A DNA stretch of 64,000 bases, from NCBI GenBank assembly GCA_016712675.1, contig JADJQR010000011.1, forward strand, positions 1-64,000, given 5' to 3'. The notes under the pieces are model-generated. The model saw only the letters and a program-made list of their open reading frames with translations. It did no database searches and was not told the DNA's origin. Positions 1 through 10,298 of the stretch are shown piece by piece (the first letter of the stretch is position 1; each line of letters opens with the position of its first letter). Origin of the DNA: a bacterium (GTDB lineage: Bacteria; Krumholzibacteriota; Krumholzibacteriia; LZORAL124-64-63). A program made the position numbers and the translations under genes.

Positions 1-167
1 AAACGGACGAGCGTGCGCTAAATCTGGATATTGCGGCATGGGTGCGAGACCTTATTCTTCATTAGGTGGGTTGTCCCACCCATTCCCATTTTCTGTCGCG
101 GCGTAGAAATCGGCTGGCGAAAGCTGAATCGTGCGCCCCGGTACGATTTCCCCGTTCGGGTTATTCC

Positions 168-1169
168 TTAATGGGCCGCGCCGTCCGAAGGATACCTTTG
201 TCCGCTGCTTCGAAAACGTGCGCCCGATTGATAGGATCGGTCATCGTCGTCTTCTCGCGCGAATACATACAAATCAAGCAGCCGCGCTTCATCAGCATCG
301 GACCACTGTTTGTGGATCGCCCATCCTCGAATATCAACAGCCTTGGCGAGAAGTGCCGGGCACATGGCCCGGCCGGTTGACGTGCTGGTCAAACAGCAGC
401 GCAACGCCGCACTCTGAGGTCACGTAATCGGCTACGGAACGGTTATTCAGGAGACTGCTTGGGTTGCGGTAGAAGGTGTTGATGCGCCCCATCGCCTGCT
501 TAATCTGGGTGACGCTGCGCAGGATCGTGATGGCCGCCCACCAAAAACGGTAGGCCCCATTCCAGGGTGCGAAGTTTTCCTTCTGCTCTTCGGTTTTCAG
601 CACTACCCCAATCAATCGAGAAATAGCCTCCCGGCGAAAGCCGGAAAACTTGCTAAAAGAAACCACCGGGACGCAGTTGCATATCTAGACCATAACGGTA
701 GAACAATTCTTGAAAGATAACCGCGTAATCCTGTTTGAGTCGTTCAAAGCGCTGGCATCCACCGGTGCTGGTATCGGTACCCGCAGTCCACTGCAAAATC
801 CCGGTAAAACTCAAAAAGGCGTTGTCCCAAGGTATTGATCGCTTCGAGTTTCCCTCGTTGGCTGAAACCGCTTCCATTACCCGTGCCAAGGACGGTGACA
901 CGTCGGCAAAGGCGGTACGATTGAGGTGAATAAAATCGCCGATGGCAGTTTTGCCGTAACTGTAAAAACCGTTGCGATACTTTTGGCAAAGCATTTGCCG
1001 TCGCGTAGCGCCGAAATTTTGAGGCGTATGTCGCCAGAGCGTCGGCCACTCTGAGCAGCTCATCTTGGCGCCGGTCAATTCCTTCTTGAAGCATCTTCAG
1101 CTTGGGATTGGCTTCGTTTGTATTCACTGCAGTCACTCTGAGTGAGCCCGTGCCCAAGTGGGTTGGCAT
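168..1169 (-). pseudogene. Decayed gene of unknown function, split by several frameshifts
   Basis: Four partly overlapping open stretches (744-1169, 653-1078, 334-666, 168-404) follow one another on the minus strand, each one frame further along. They read as one gene broken by single-base indels. In the middle, one frame gives KLEAINT and the next gives WDNAFLSF and then GILQWTAGT. Together these make a plausible continuous segment, and ALLFDQHVNRPGH follows further down. I do not recognise the family with confidence; the aromatic-rich core could belong to a secreted or phage-type cell-wall protein. No signal peptide is visible in the surviving N-terminus. It lies at the window edge next to IS debris, which fits a discarded gene. 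Confidence 0.45.
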
Positions 1170-1700
1170 GGTTTAAACCTTTGCCGATTTTGCGACGGCG
1201 GAAACCGGTTTCTCGCTATTGTTGGCGTTCTCATTTCCGGCATGTTCCACGATTCAAATGGGCTAGATCGCCATCGAGCCGATAGGCCTATTGCTGTGTT
1301 CATAATCACTGTCCGCCGCGCGATTTGAATGATTTTATAGCGGTGTTGGTGGCTTTGTGGGTTCCGAGCTTCTTGCCAATAAAGATGCTAGTTGACGAAA
1401 CGATTGCCAATTAGTAACTGTTTATTGGCAACCAAAATTTGGGAACCTTATTGTTTCTGTCAGGTATTTTTGAAACTTGGTCGGTTCAAGAGATTTCAGC
1501 TTGACACTTGTTGCGAGATGAAGCGTCGATGCGACGCGAACATCTTGGGATGGTCTCCGTCAAAAGCAACCGAGAGCCCGCTCGGGCGGGAATCGTAATC
1601 GCCCATCTTTGGCGGCCTAAGCGATTTGAGGGAGCCGAGACGGCGGGGAGCGGTGGCGCGGTGCATCCTCCGACGCGGGGGCGGGCGGTGATGACGAAGC
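1170..1700. other. Stretch without a recognisable gene
   Basis: Only short open stretches with no family resemblance are present. The left half is AT-richer and contains nothing I can call as a gene or RNA; no hairpin of note was seen. Confidence 0.4.
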
Positions 1701-1717
1701 GGGCGGTCCGAGGAGAG

Positions 1718-1850
1718 CGAGGTGATCCGGGTGGACGCCTCGGGGCGGCGGCTGGCACAGCCCGGAGTTTAAGCGACGATTGACGCGGCTGGCGCTGGAG
1801 CCGGGGCGTCGGTTGGCGGGGATCGCGCGGGCGTGTCCTGGCTATCGTGG
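1718..1850 (+). pseudogene. IS66-type orfA (helix-turn-helix) remnant
   Basis: The plus strand reads EVIRVDASGRR in one frame. After a one-base shift it reads HSPEFKRRLTRLALEPGRRL, close to the N-terminal helix-turn-helix of the small accessory protein (TnpA/orfA) of IS66-family elements. Both pieces are only about 15-25 residues and no downstream tnpB or tnpC was found, so this is a scrap of an old insertion. The family is known from the motif; the assignment to IS66 rather than another HTH-bearing orfA is an inference. Confidence 0.4.
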
Positions 1851-2335
1851 GCCGCCAGGGACCGGCCGCGAAAAGTCAAGATTCGACTTAGAATCGTGAA
1901 ATCTCGGATGGATTTTCGAGGCCAATGACTGGCGTGTTCGTATTTCAGGCGCCCGCCCGAACGCCGGACCCGATGTTGCCGCAACCGCCCGATTTGACCG
2001 TCCGGGCGCGCCTTCTTTGCCCGCGCCACCGCACAGGGTCAGCCATTCGCTCAATACTTGGGCCCACGACCTCTAGTTCGCGCTCGCCGAACGTTCGTGC
2101 CGCCTCCCGGTGGCTGCGGCGGCCGCCTTGGCCGCTTCTTCGGCCTTGGCGGGCACGACCTCCGTGAGGAAAACCGAAGCACCACGTCTTTCATGGTTGA
2201 AGACCTCCGATAGCGGTTAACCCAACGAGGGGATTGGCGGGCAATAGCGGGAAGCGCGTACGCTTTCCACACTATGTTGTTGAGGGATGGTTTTATCGGA
2301 TAACGGGATTACTGACCGTGGTCGTGCCGATGTCG
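1851..2335. other. Stretch without a recognisable gene
   Basis: Short open stretches exist on both strands, but none has a convincing start, codon pattern or family motif. The stretch lies between the IS66 scrap and the 3' end of the large decayed secreted-protein gene. Confidence 0.4.
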
Positions 2336-5300
2336 TCACCAATCAGGAAGCCCCACCGTCACCGGTTTCGCAGCTCTACTAAGATCCGCAACCGTAAGCA
2401 CCGACCTGGAACCCGAAACGATTTGTTGCCCAAGGGCGCGATCAACAACTCGATTGGCGATGCTGTCGATCTTTCCGGCAAAGGCATACACCCCGAAAGG
2501 TCCAAATCCTTTGCGGAACGATCCCGCCGGAATCGTCGTGGCGAAGCCGGCAAGTGTGAGCGTGACCGGTTCTTTCATGGGATCGATGCCGTTTGCTGCT
2601 TGGCCCCATGGTCAATCTGGACAGCAGGAACAGGGTCTTCAGGCGCTGGTTGACACGAAGCGGATTGACGCTGAAAGGCGCTGAAGGGGGTACTGCTGGG
2701 TGGAGTCATACCGACGACCGTGACCTTAAAACTGCCGCTCGCGGTATTCGCGGCCTTGTCGGTCGCCGTGCAACCGACGGTGGTGGTGCCGACGGGGAAG
2801 GTGCTGCTGCGAGGCGGGCGTGCAGTTCCCACGGGGACCGGAAACATCGACCAAATCCGTGGCGGAGGCGGTGTGGTGACCATCGCCCGGAGGCATCGGC
2901 CGCGTCGGTGCTGATGTTGGCGGGCAGGCCCAGTACGGGGTGGCGTGGTGTCGCGCACATGTACGACCACCGTGTCGGTCGCCGTCCCGCCGTGCCCGTC
3001 ATCCACGGCGAGAGCGATCGGTGGGTGCCCAGCGGCAAGGCGACGGTCGGATTCGGACCCGCTGGCGGTGCCGAACGGTCCCGTCCATGTGAAGGTCAGC
3101 GGATCGCTGTCGGGGTCGGAAGCACCTGAACTGTCGAGCATCACGCTGGCGCCGTTCGAGCCGAGGCTGTCGACCGTTTGATCGGGTCCGGCGTTGGCGG
3201 TGGGAGGCCGGTTGGTGAGGTTGAACGTGGCCGTGCAGGTGGTGTCGGCAGTGAGTGTGAAAGGGCTACCGCAACTGGTCGGGGACCAACCGGCAAAGGT
3301 AGAGCCAGCCGCTGGGGTGGCAGTGAAGGTGACGGTGGTGCCGCTGGTGAAGCCAGCCACACAGGTGGCGCCACAACTGATGCCTGCCGGTGTGCTGATG
3401 ACCGTACCGGAACCGGTGCCGGCTTTGGTGACGGTGAGGGGATGCTAAAGATCAGTTCCTGCCGTCCTAGTTCGATCCCGGTCAACTCCACACCGCTGGG
3501 GTTGGCTCCGTAGCCGTCCAGCCGGAAGGCGATCTTGTATATCCCCAGCGCCAGGTCGCCGATAAAGACGTTTTCGATTTCGGTCGAGGCAATAGGCACG
3601 TAGCGCTGGTCGATTTCCCGCACCGTATTTTCGTTGACGAATATACGTAGCAGACCCTCGCCGCCCGTCGCGAATCGGTAGGAAAAGCGTAGGGTGTCGG
3701 TCGGTTGGGTGGTCTGGATTTGCATGGCGAGCCATGCTGGCTGCCCCGTCGGGGTATCGGTGACTTGCGCTGCCGGGGATTCCGCCAAGGCCGTACTGGT
3801 CGCCGCGCCAGTGGTAAGGCCGATTTGGCTGCACGGGATCACTAGCGATCCCGCCACGCACTGCACGATGCCGGATTGATCAGCAACCGCGCCAGGGTCG
3901 TTCAGTGTAATGGACACTTTGTTGGCTGGTGGGGGTGGTGGCGTATCTTGGCAGCTTGAACCGTAGATGTAGCATTCCTTATTTTTATAATATTGCTGGC
4001 TCAGATTTCCCAAGACCTTTCCCTGCTCTACAGACAGTGGATAACCCATACCAACCATGTTACCAATTGGGTCGTGGTTGTTGTAATCGCCGTAGCCGAC
4101 CTCTTTAGTGAAGTCTTCTTTACCAACCACATCGAAAATACTTTCTCCATAAAACCGCCAAGGCCGACTGTGTCGGCAGAAACTATCAACATCGTATGCA
4201 TTATCACAGCCGTCATTGCCAGGAAGCGGTGTCACATTGATATTGTATCCATAGCTTAGATGTAGGGCTGTCTTATCACTAACCTTTCCGACTAAATCGC
4301 GTGTATCAACGTAGTTATCCGCCCAATCTGCATTCTTGCCATAATCGGCCGAAACATGTCGGCCTGGAAAGGAATCGTTAGATTTCGCCCATGGATCATA
4401 AGCATCGAGGAAAGTCTCGTGAATAGTAGGTAATAGACTCTTCGCTTTCAGTTGATTAGTCGCGGTTTGAATAACATTAGACCCGGCGCTATGCCCAATT
4501 GAGTGGATATGCTTATAACTACAAGAATAAAGCGTACTGGCTAAAACGTCACCTACGCTTTGGGCATTCCAATAGGCAGCCCATGGTATAGTACTATTTG
4601 CAATACTCGCCCGGTCGCGCCAGTCTACAGTCCAGACATCCCATTGAGTTCCTGAACATCTTGGGCTAATTGCATTTGGATAAAATGGGAGGAGAGTCTC
4701 ACCGGGCGCTTTGAGCTTACAAATCTCGGTAGCCATGCCTTTCACCCAGGTCTCGTCGTTAGCAAAGCCAACCGTGGGCGATCACGACCGCGCTGCGCCC
4801 GGTCGGACCAGTACAACCGCCGCCAGGAACAGCCAGATGCCGTGGGCGAGGCGGTTCCTTTTCAGGAGTCTGGCTCTTGAACACCGCCATCACACTTTTA
4901 TTTGCATCCATCGTCAGGGTGCAGTAATCCACAGTCACCCCAAGACAAGCACCGCCCCAGCCACTGAACACATAGCCAGTCGCTGGCAAAGCCTTGAGAA
5001 TCAACATCGTACTATTGGCATAATTATGCGTGCAATCGTTGCCGCAGTTGATACCCGATGGGGTGCTGTAAACCGTGCCGGAGCCGGTGACGCTCACCGT
5101 GAGAGTGGCTGAAGTGCCACCACCACCGCTACCAAAAGTCTCGTCGATTGAGCTATGTGGGTTAAAACGGGTTAGATAAATACCTTGATAGAGCCTCGTC
5201 GGTCCGCCACACCCAAAATTACCTGCTACGACAACTTTTCCGTCTGGTTGAAAAATAGCGCCTCCTGGTGACTCACTGCACAGATATCCGTCAAAACCAT

Positions 5301-6566
5301 TCGCCATAGAGTTTCACCGTCACTATTTTCAAGGATTGTTGGCTGAGGAAAGGTAGGAAATGGTTGGACTACGCCGTTGCTATCTAATTTGAGTAGTCCC
5401 ACATAGTCATCGTAGTAAGACCCAAACGTTGAGCCAACAAATACGATGCCTGTTGAGTCTACACGTTGGCTTACCGGTACATTAAGAGGTACGAAATAAT
5501 CATTGATGTAACTAGGATCAAGGTTTCCATTAGCATCAAGTCGATAGGTGATACCAATGCTACCTGAATAATTATTGATTCCAGTTGCGACAATCCGACC
5601 AAAACTGTCAACGCTTATCAATTTTATCTCTTTGTTACCCAGCATTGGCTGCGAAGGATTGTCATCACTGATTAGTGGCAGATAGCGCACACCTCCCTCG
5701 GCAAAATTTGTGTCCAGTTCCCCTCCTGGTGTTAAACGCAATATTATAGGATCGGAAGAATAGCTTCCACAATAGGAGCCACTACATCCACCTACTAGAA
5801 TACTATTGTTGGGCTGCGTTACTACCCCTGTAAAGTACGCATTAGTTTGAGATGTTTTTGTCCATTTAAAAAAATCCAGTACCGCCATTAAAGCTTGTAT
5901 CAATCACCCCATTATTTGTTAAGCGAAAAACAAGACCCTGTGGTCGGACTGTTGAAAAGGGCGTATCGAAACGACCAGCGATAATAATTCGCTGAGCCGA
6001 GTCAATGGCAATTTTGCCAACCATACTTTCTTGAAAACCAACAACTTCATGGGGTAACTCAAATAGCCCATTGGTGCCAAAATTCTGATCGAGTTGCCCA
6101 TTTGACAAAAGACGAAGTACTCTGATTCGATACAAATTCTCAGGGAGTTGATATGTCCAACCGGACAATACGATTTTTCCATCTGACTGGATCGCTCCCA
6201 TGCAAAATGAACCGTTAATGCCCGTCACATCAATATCAGCTCCCGCTGCTGCTGGACCGATTCTAATTCGACCATTTACCCCAAATGTTGGGTCAAGCTT
6301 TCCATTGCTGTCAAAACGAACTACTACCATATCGGTTTGAGGACTATCAATTCCACCTCTATTGTTTCCTAAAGCAGCGACTGTGATTATTTTTGAACTC
6401 TGTTGTAAAATCTCAGAGCAAATTTCTAATGTGTTTATATCGTAAAGCACCAGGCCTGCAGGAATAGCGCTTGGAAGAGCAGCTCGGACATATGGCGAGC
6501 TTAATCCCCATAAAAATAGAATGGCAGTTGCTAATAAAAAGGCATGCCAACTTTTATTTTATTCAT
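2336..6566 (-). pseudogene. Large secreted delta-60 repeat / lipase-like / PKD-HYR protein, multiply frameshifted
   Basis: One long gene appears to run leftward from an ATG at 6566 (GGAG seven bases upstream). Its order is: signal peptide (LLATAILFLWGLSS); at least five delta-60 type repeats such as LDPTFGVNGRI and LDQNFGTNGLF; a divergent InlB-like repeat (about 5110-4890); an alpha/beta hydrolase with nucleophile elbow GHSAGSN (about 4480); a second InlB-like repeat (about 3440-3240); a PKD domain (NRPPTANAGPDQTV); an HYR-like segment (GCTATDKAANTASGSFKV); and a C-terminal domain near 2578-2336. Reading frame breaks occur near 6550 (A-run), 5875 (T-run), 5303, 4757, 3444 (C-run) and between 3040 and 2580, most as one-base indels. 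The product would be an extracellular matrix or adhesin-type hydrolase. Base composition of 3.9-6.6 kb is clearly AT-richer than its surroundings, suggesting transfer. Confidence 0.75.
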
Positions 6567-6621
6567 TATTTATCTCCAAGGTCATCACTGTAGTTAAAAA
6601 CCATACCAATAATAACTATTA

Positions 6622-6669
6622 GATCAAATAAAATAACCGCGCTCCCTCGTGCGACTTCTTACGAGCGGT
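6622..6669 (-). terminator. Terminator-like hairpin with U-rich tail
   Basis: On the minus strand CTCGT at the left pairs with ACGAG at the right (6661-6665 with 6646-6650). Flanking ACCG/CGGT (6666-6669 with 6636-6639) can close a longer stem. The sequence then runs into TTATTTTATTTG. It lies between the riboswitch-like RNA and the start codon at 6566, so it could act as the expression platform. Confidence 0.4.
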
Positions 6670-6670
6670 C

Positions 6671-6752
6671 GTCCACGGCAGCCCGACTGTCTTTGTTCGA
6701 GGCCCGTAGCTTTCCGCTCCTGTCTCGCGAGAAGTTTGGCTTTAGAAATGTC
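6671..6752 (-). promoter_or_regulatory. c-di-GMP-I (GEMM)-like riboswitch
   Basis: Read on the minus strand, the 5' leader of the large secreted protein gene contains GCCAAAC, then GGAGCGGAAAGCTACGGGCC, and then GACAGTCGGGCTGCCG. The second and third blocks closely resemble the conserved core and 3' half of the GEMM class I aptamer (an AAAGC-ACGGG segment, then GACAGCCGGGTTGCC). The 5' half is less conserved. GEMM aptamers bind cyclic di-GMP and often precede genes for extracellular matrix, adhesin or motility proteins, which fits the gene 100 bases downstream. The call rests on eye alignment only. Confidence 0.55.
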
Positions 6753-6846
6753 ACGATAGTATTACAGCACAAACTATGACGGCATCAACCTAGTACTACA
6801 GTAGCAGATAGGATAGGTATACTTTGCTGCTGAGTCAGTCATTGGG

Positions 6847-7236
6847 GTGGCGGTGTTGATGAATGATCGGGTTGATTTGCAGGGGCTGCATCCTTGGGGG
6901 AGTGATTGGGAAGGCCACTGGAAGGCAGGGTTGGGGGAGCTTGGAGGGTATGTCAAGCGAGCCGAGGTGCGTGCTCGGCTGGGAGCCTATGTGCGCGGGC
7001 TGCCAGGCCCGCTGGATCGGCGCACGAGCTGGCAGTTGGCCGAACAGCACGGTGAAGCGCATCCCTGTGGGTTTCAACATTTACTCAACCGAGCCTGCTG
7101 GGATACGGAGGGGTGCGGGATGCGGTGGGCCGCCGGGTTTATGAGAGCGCTGCGCGACGAGGCTGGCGTATTGATTGTGGATAAGACAGGCTTTCCGAAA
7201 AAGGGGCGGCACTCGGCGGGGGGTAAAGCGGCAGCA
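6847..7236 (+). pseudogene. IS701-family transposase, N-terminal remnant
   Basis: The product matches the N-terminal part of IS701-type DDE transposases: RTSWQLAEQHGEA, followed by VLIVDKTGFPKKGRHS, which carries the first catalytic Asp region (normally [11 protein letters not shown]). A shift in frame continues into GVKRQHSGT, and then resemblance stops at about 7236. The remaining two thirds of a roughly 400-residue transposase are missing here. A second, different IS701-type fragment is found at 10299-10940, but the two overlap in the [10 protein letters not shown] region, so they are not halves of one copy. Confidence 0.7.
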
Positions 7237-7401
7237 CAGTGGCACCTGGTCGCCGCCTGTTGGAGTTTCGACTGCCTGTACAATGCCGTACAAGACGACG
7301 CTTGGACGGCGTGGGCCATGCAACATCCCAGTGCGTCGCTGTTCGTCTTCTATCAGGGTAGCACCCGCGAGCTTTCGGAGTCGGGTAGTGATGCCCTCTA
7401 A

Positions 7402-8282
7402 GAGCCTGTCTTCACGGATAGTTGTTTGGCATACTGGAGGGGATGAAAACGAACAAAGCAAAGTACCCCAGTGACTTAAGCGATGAGCAATGGGCGGTGT
7501 TGGGTCCGTTGATCCGGGCGGCGACGCGGCAACCGGGGACGATTGATCGGCGGCGCATTGTGAATGGGATTTTTATCAGTTGCGTACCGGGTGCCAATGG
7601 CGCTATTTGCCGCGCGAGTATGCGAACTGGAAGACGGTGTATTCGTGCTTTTGGCGCTGGCAGCGCGGCGGGATTTGGGATGGAGTGCTCCAGGCGTTGC
7701 AGCCGCAAGTCCGCCAAGCACAGGGACGGACTGCCTATCCCACCGTTGCTGCCATCGACAGCCAAAGCGTCAAGACCACGGAAAAAGGGGGCCACGCGGG
7801 TTTGACGGGAACAAAAAGGTGAGCGGTCGCAAGCGGTTCGCGGCCAGCGATGTGATGGGAAACCTCTTGGAAAGCCTGGTGTTACCCGCCAACACCGGCG
7901 AACGGGCCGGGGCCTGGTTACTGCTCGAACGGCTCAAGGCGTCGCCTTTGAGCCAGACGATGGCGTTGATTCGGGCCGACGAGGGGTTCGCGGGAGCCGA
8001 CTGGGAAGCCCAGGTCCACGCCCGCTTTGGCTGGCCGGTGGAGATCATCCGTAAACCCAAGGGTTCGGTCGGCTTTGCCGTGTTACCGCGCCGCTGGATC
8101 ATCGAACAAACCTTCGGTTGCTGGGGACGCTACCGGCGCTTGAGCAAGGATTATGAACAAAATCCCTCTTGTGGCCGCGCTATGCTACTCCTCACCGCCA
8201 TCCGCCGTGCCCTGCAATACCTGCATCCCGCCTCTTCCAATGATCCGCCTTTTAAAACCCGTAAATCGCAGAAGACAGGCTC
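7402..8282 (+). mobile_element. IS5-family insertion sequence, copy 1 (IS427-like)
   Basis: The element is bounded by GAGCCTGTCTTC at the left and its reverse complement GAAGACAGGCTC at the right, 881 bp apart. It is flanked on both sides by TAA (7399-7401 and 8283-8285), the TNA-type duplication expected of the IS427 subgroup. It carries one transposase spread over several frames and sits directly against a second copy starting at 8286. Confidence 0.85.
7443..8282 (+). pseudogene. IS5-family transposase, copy 1, two frame breaks
   Basis: It starts MKTNKAKYPSDLSDEQW at 7443. The frame breaks first in a T-run near 7570, where this copy has one T fewer than copy 2. It then continues as LRTGCQWRYLPREYANW and IDSQSVKTTEKGGH, and breaks again near 7800 before FDGNKKVSGRKRFAASD. 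The DDE residues are visible as the Asp of IDSQSVK, the Asp of RADEGFAG and the Glu of IEQTFGCWGRYRRLSKD. There is no stop codon inside the element in the last frame. Joining of two frames is normal for many IS427 members, but the extra break makes this copy probably inactive. Confidence 0.75.
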
Positions 8283-8285
8283 TAA

Positions 8286-9164
8286 GAGCCTGTCTTCACG
8301 GATGATGGTTTGTCATACTGAGGGGTATGAAAACGAGCAAAGCGAAGTATCCCAGTGACTTAAGCGATGAGCAGTGGGCGATTTTGGGGCCGTTGATCCG
8401 GGCGGCGACCGGGCAGCCGGGGACGATTGACCAGCGGGCGATTGTGAACGCGATTTTTTATCAACTGCGCACGGGGTGTCAGTGGCGGTATTGGCCGCGC
8501 GAATACCCCAATTGGAAGACAGTGTGCTCGTGTTTCTGGCGTTGGCAGCGTAGCGGCCTCTGGGATCAGGTGCTTGGGGCTTTACAGCCGATGGTGCGCC
8601 AAGCCCAGGGGTGGAATGCCTATCCCACCGTCGCGGTGATCGGCAGTCAAAGCGTCAAGACGACAGAAAAGGGGGCCACGGGGATTTGATGGGAACAAAA
8701 GGTGAAGGGGCGCAAGCGCTTTGCCGCCTGTGACATCCGAGGCAACCTGTTGGAGCGTATCGCGCTACCCGCCAACACCGGCGAACGCGCCGGGGCTTGG
8801 GGGCTGCTCGAACGGCTCAAGTGCTCGCCGCCAGGTCAGTCGATAGCGCTCATTCGGGCCGATGAGGGGTTTGCGGGTGCCGACTGGGAAACGCAGGTAT
8901 ATGCCCACTTTGACTGGCCGGTCGAGATCATTCGCAAACCCAAAGATCAAGTGGGCTTTGCGGTACTCCCTCGCCGCTGGGTGATCGAACAAACCTTCGG
9001 TTGTTGGGGGCGCTACCGCCGCTTGAGCAAGGATTATGAACAAAACCCCGCCTGTAGTCGCGCCATGCTCTTACTCACGGCTATTCGCCGTGCCTTACAC
9101 TACCTCAAACCCGCCCCTCCTAATGATCCGCCCTTCAAAACCCGTAGCCCGTGAAGACAGGCTC
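8286..9164 (+). mobile_element. IS5-family insertion sequence, copy 2
   Basis: It has the same terminal repeats as copy 1 (GAGCCTGTCTTC and its complement), is 879 bp long, and starts immediately after the TAA that ends copy 1. The right flank is TTA rather than TAA, so the two copies do not share a simple single-insertion history. Its right end cuts into the 3' part of an IS3-family transposase gene. Confidence 0.85.
8327..9154 (+). pseudogene. IS5-family transposase, copy 2, interrupted by an in-frame stop
   Basis: The sequence is open from MKTSKAKYPSDLSDEQW through SQSVKTTEKGATGI and then meets TGA at 8687-8689. The same frame resumes with KVKGRKRFAACD and runs to the end (IEQTFGCWGRYRRLSKDYEQ). 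Compared with copy 1, one base is missing before and one in the A-run after the stop, so two small indels surround it. The second catalytic Asp (RADEGFAG) and the Glu are kept; the first is in VIGSQSVK, where copy 1 has AIDSQSVK, so Asp appears replaced by Gly. Confidence 0.75.
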
Positions 9165-9901
9165 TTAAGGTCAGCGAGGGTATTCACCTCATGGCGAAAG
9201 ACGAACTCATGCTTAAAGGTACGGTTCAAACGCTCCAGGATACCCATGCCACCGACCTGGGCGACGCGGCAGCGCACCCACTGCCCGATAGTCCGGCAGA
9301 CCTGCTGAAAGTGACCGGAGGTAAAATCCGAACCGGCATCACTCTGGATCAGACGCGGTCCTGGCAGTTCCAAGGCGGATAAGCGCCGATGGCCGTCCAG
9401 TAAGGTGTTGGCGGCGCGTGCCTGGCTCAAGGAGGGAGCAGCGCTGGCCGCGACACAGTGGCGCGTTTTGACAGCCTCCACGAGATAGACCCAGGCGACG
9501 CCATCGTCCAGACGGAATCGCGTGGCGTCGATCTGGAGCCGTCGCCCTTCGGGCCAGTCCTGTTGGGCGACCACGGCCGCTGCCGGGCGCTTTTTCTTCA
9601 TCGGTAGCGGCGGTTGCAAGCCCAGCACGCCCAGGAGTCGGCGGACGCGCTCGCGCCCGATCCCAGCGCGTTGTTGGCGCAGGCGATGGTAGGCCCGCCG
9701 ATACCCGTAGGTGGGCTGTGCGCCCGCCACGCCCAAGATCGCCGTGACCGCCCGCGATTGGAGCTGGCCCCGTTGCTCGCGCCGCACGCCACCTTGCCAA
9801 TAGTCCCGCAACCGCCAGCACGGCGGTCCCACGACCCGCATGAATCCTTTGATCGACAGTCGCTTCCGGTATTGACCATACAGCTTGGCGAGGGCAGCCA
9901 T
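9165..9901 (-). pseudogene. IS3-family transposase orfB, C-terminus cut by IS5 copy 2
   Basis: The product has the IS3 integrase core: QIDATRF (first Asp), IQSDAGSDFTSG (second Asp) and ILERLNRTFKHEF (Glu). An N-terminal HTH-like part, YGYRRAYHRLR, precedes it. It starts with ATG at 9901, two bases after the orfA stop. Resemblance ends at NTLADLK, where the IS5 copy begins, so the last 30-40 residues are lost. The missing end was not found on the far side of the IS5 pair, which points to a deletion as well as an insertion. Confidence 0.8.
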
Positions 9902-9903
9902 GC

Positions 9904-10203
9904 TTAAATTCGTCCGAGCTTTTTTAGAATTTCAATCTCCAAAGCCTTCTCGCCCAGCAAGCGCTTGAGCTGGCCATTCTCCGCTTCCAGCCGCTGATCC
10001 GCCGTCTGCGCTTTGACACCGTTCAACCCCTGACAACCTCCAGTCAGAAATTGCTCTTTCCAGCGGTACACCTGATGTTCGTTCACGCCCCGTTGCCGGG
10101 CCACTTCCGCCACGCTCTGACGCTCGCTTAAAACCGCCAGTACCGTCGCCAACTTCTCTTCTACGCTCCAACTCTGCCGTTGCTTGCCCACGATCTTCTC
10201 CAA
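9904..10203 (-). CDS. IS3-family transposase orfA
   Basis: This 99-residue protein has a helix-turn-helix (SVAEVARQRGVNEHQVYRWK) and a leucine-zipper-like tail (LEAENGQLKRLLGEKALEIE), the standard layout of IS3 orfA. It binds the element ends and works with orfB just downstream. The start is probably the TTG at 10203, read as MEKIVGK. Since orfB is truncated, this element is not expected to move by itself. Confidence 0.75.
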   Translation of the reverse strand: MEKIVGKQRQSWSVEEKLATVLAVLSERQSVAEVARQRGVNEHQVYRWKEQFLTGGCQGLNGVKAQTADQRLEAENGQLKRLLGEKALEIEILKKLGRI

Positions 10204-10298
10204 TCAAAGTCTCTTCGGTTTGACTTCTTTTGGAAGAATTTCTTGGGGCACTACCTCTGCGGGATTATGGGGTGGGGCGATGAGCGGATCCCGAAGCG

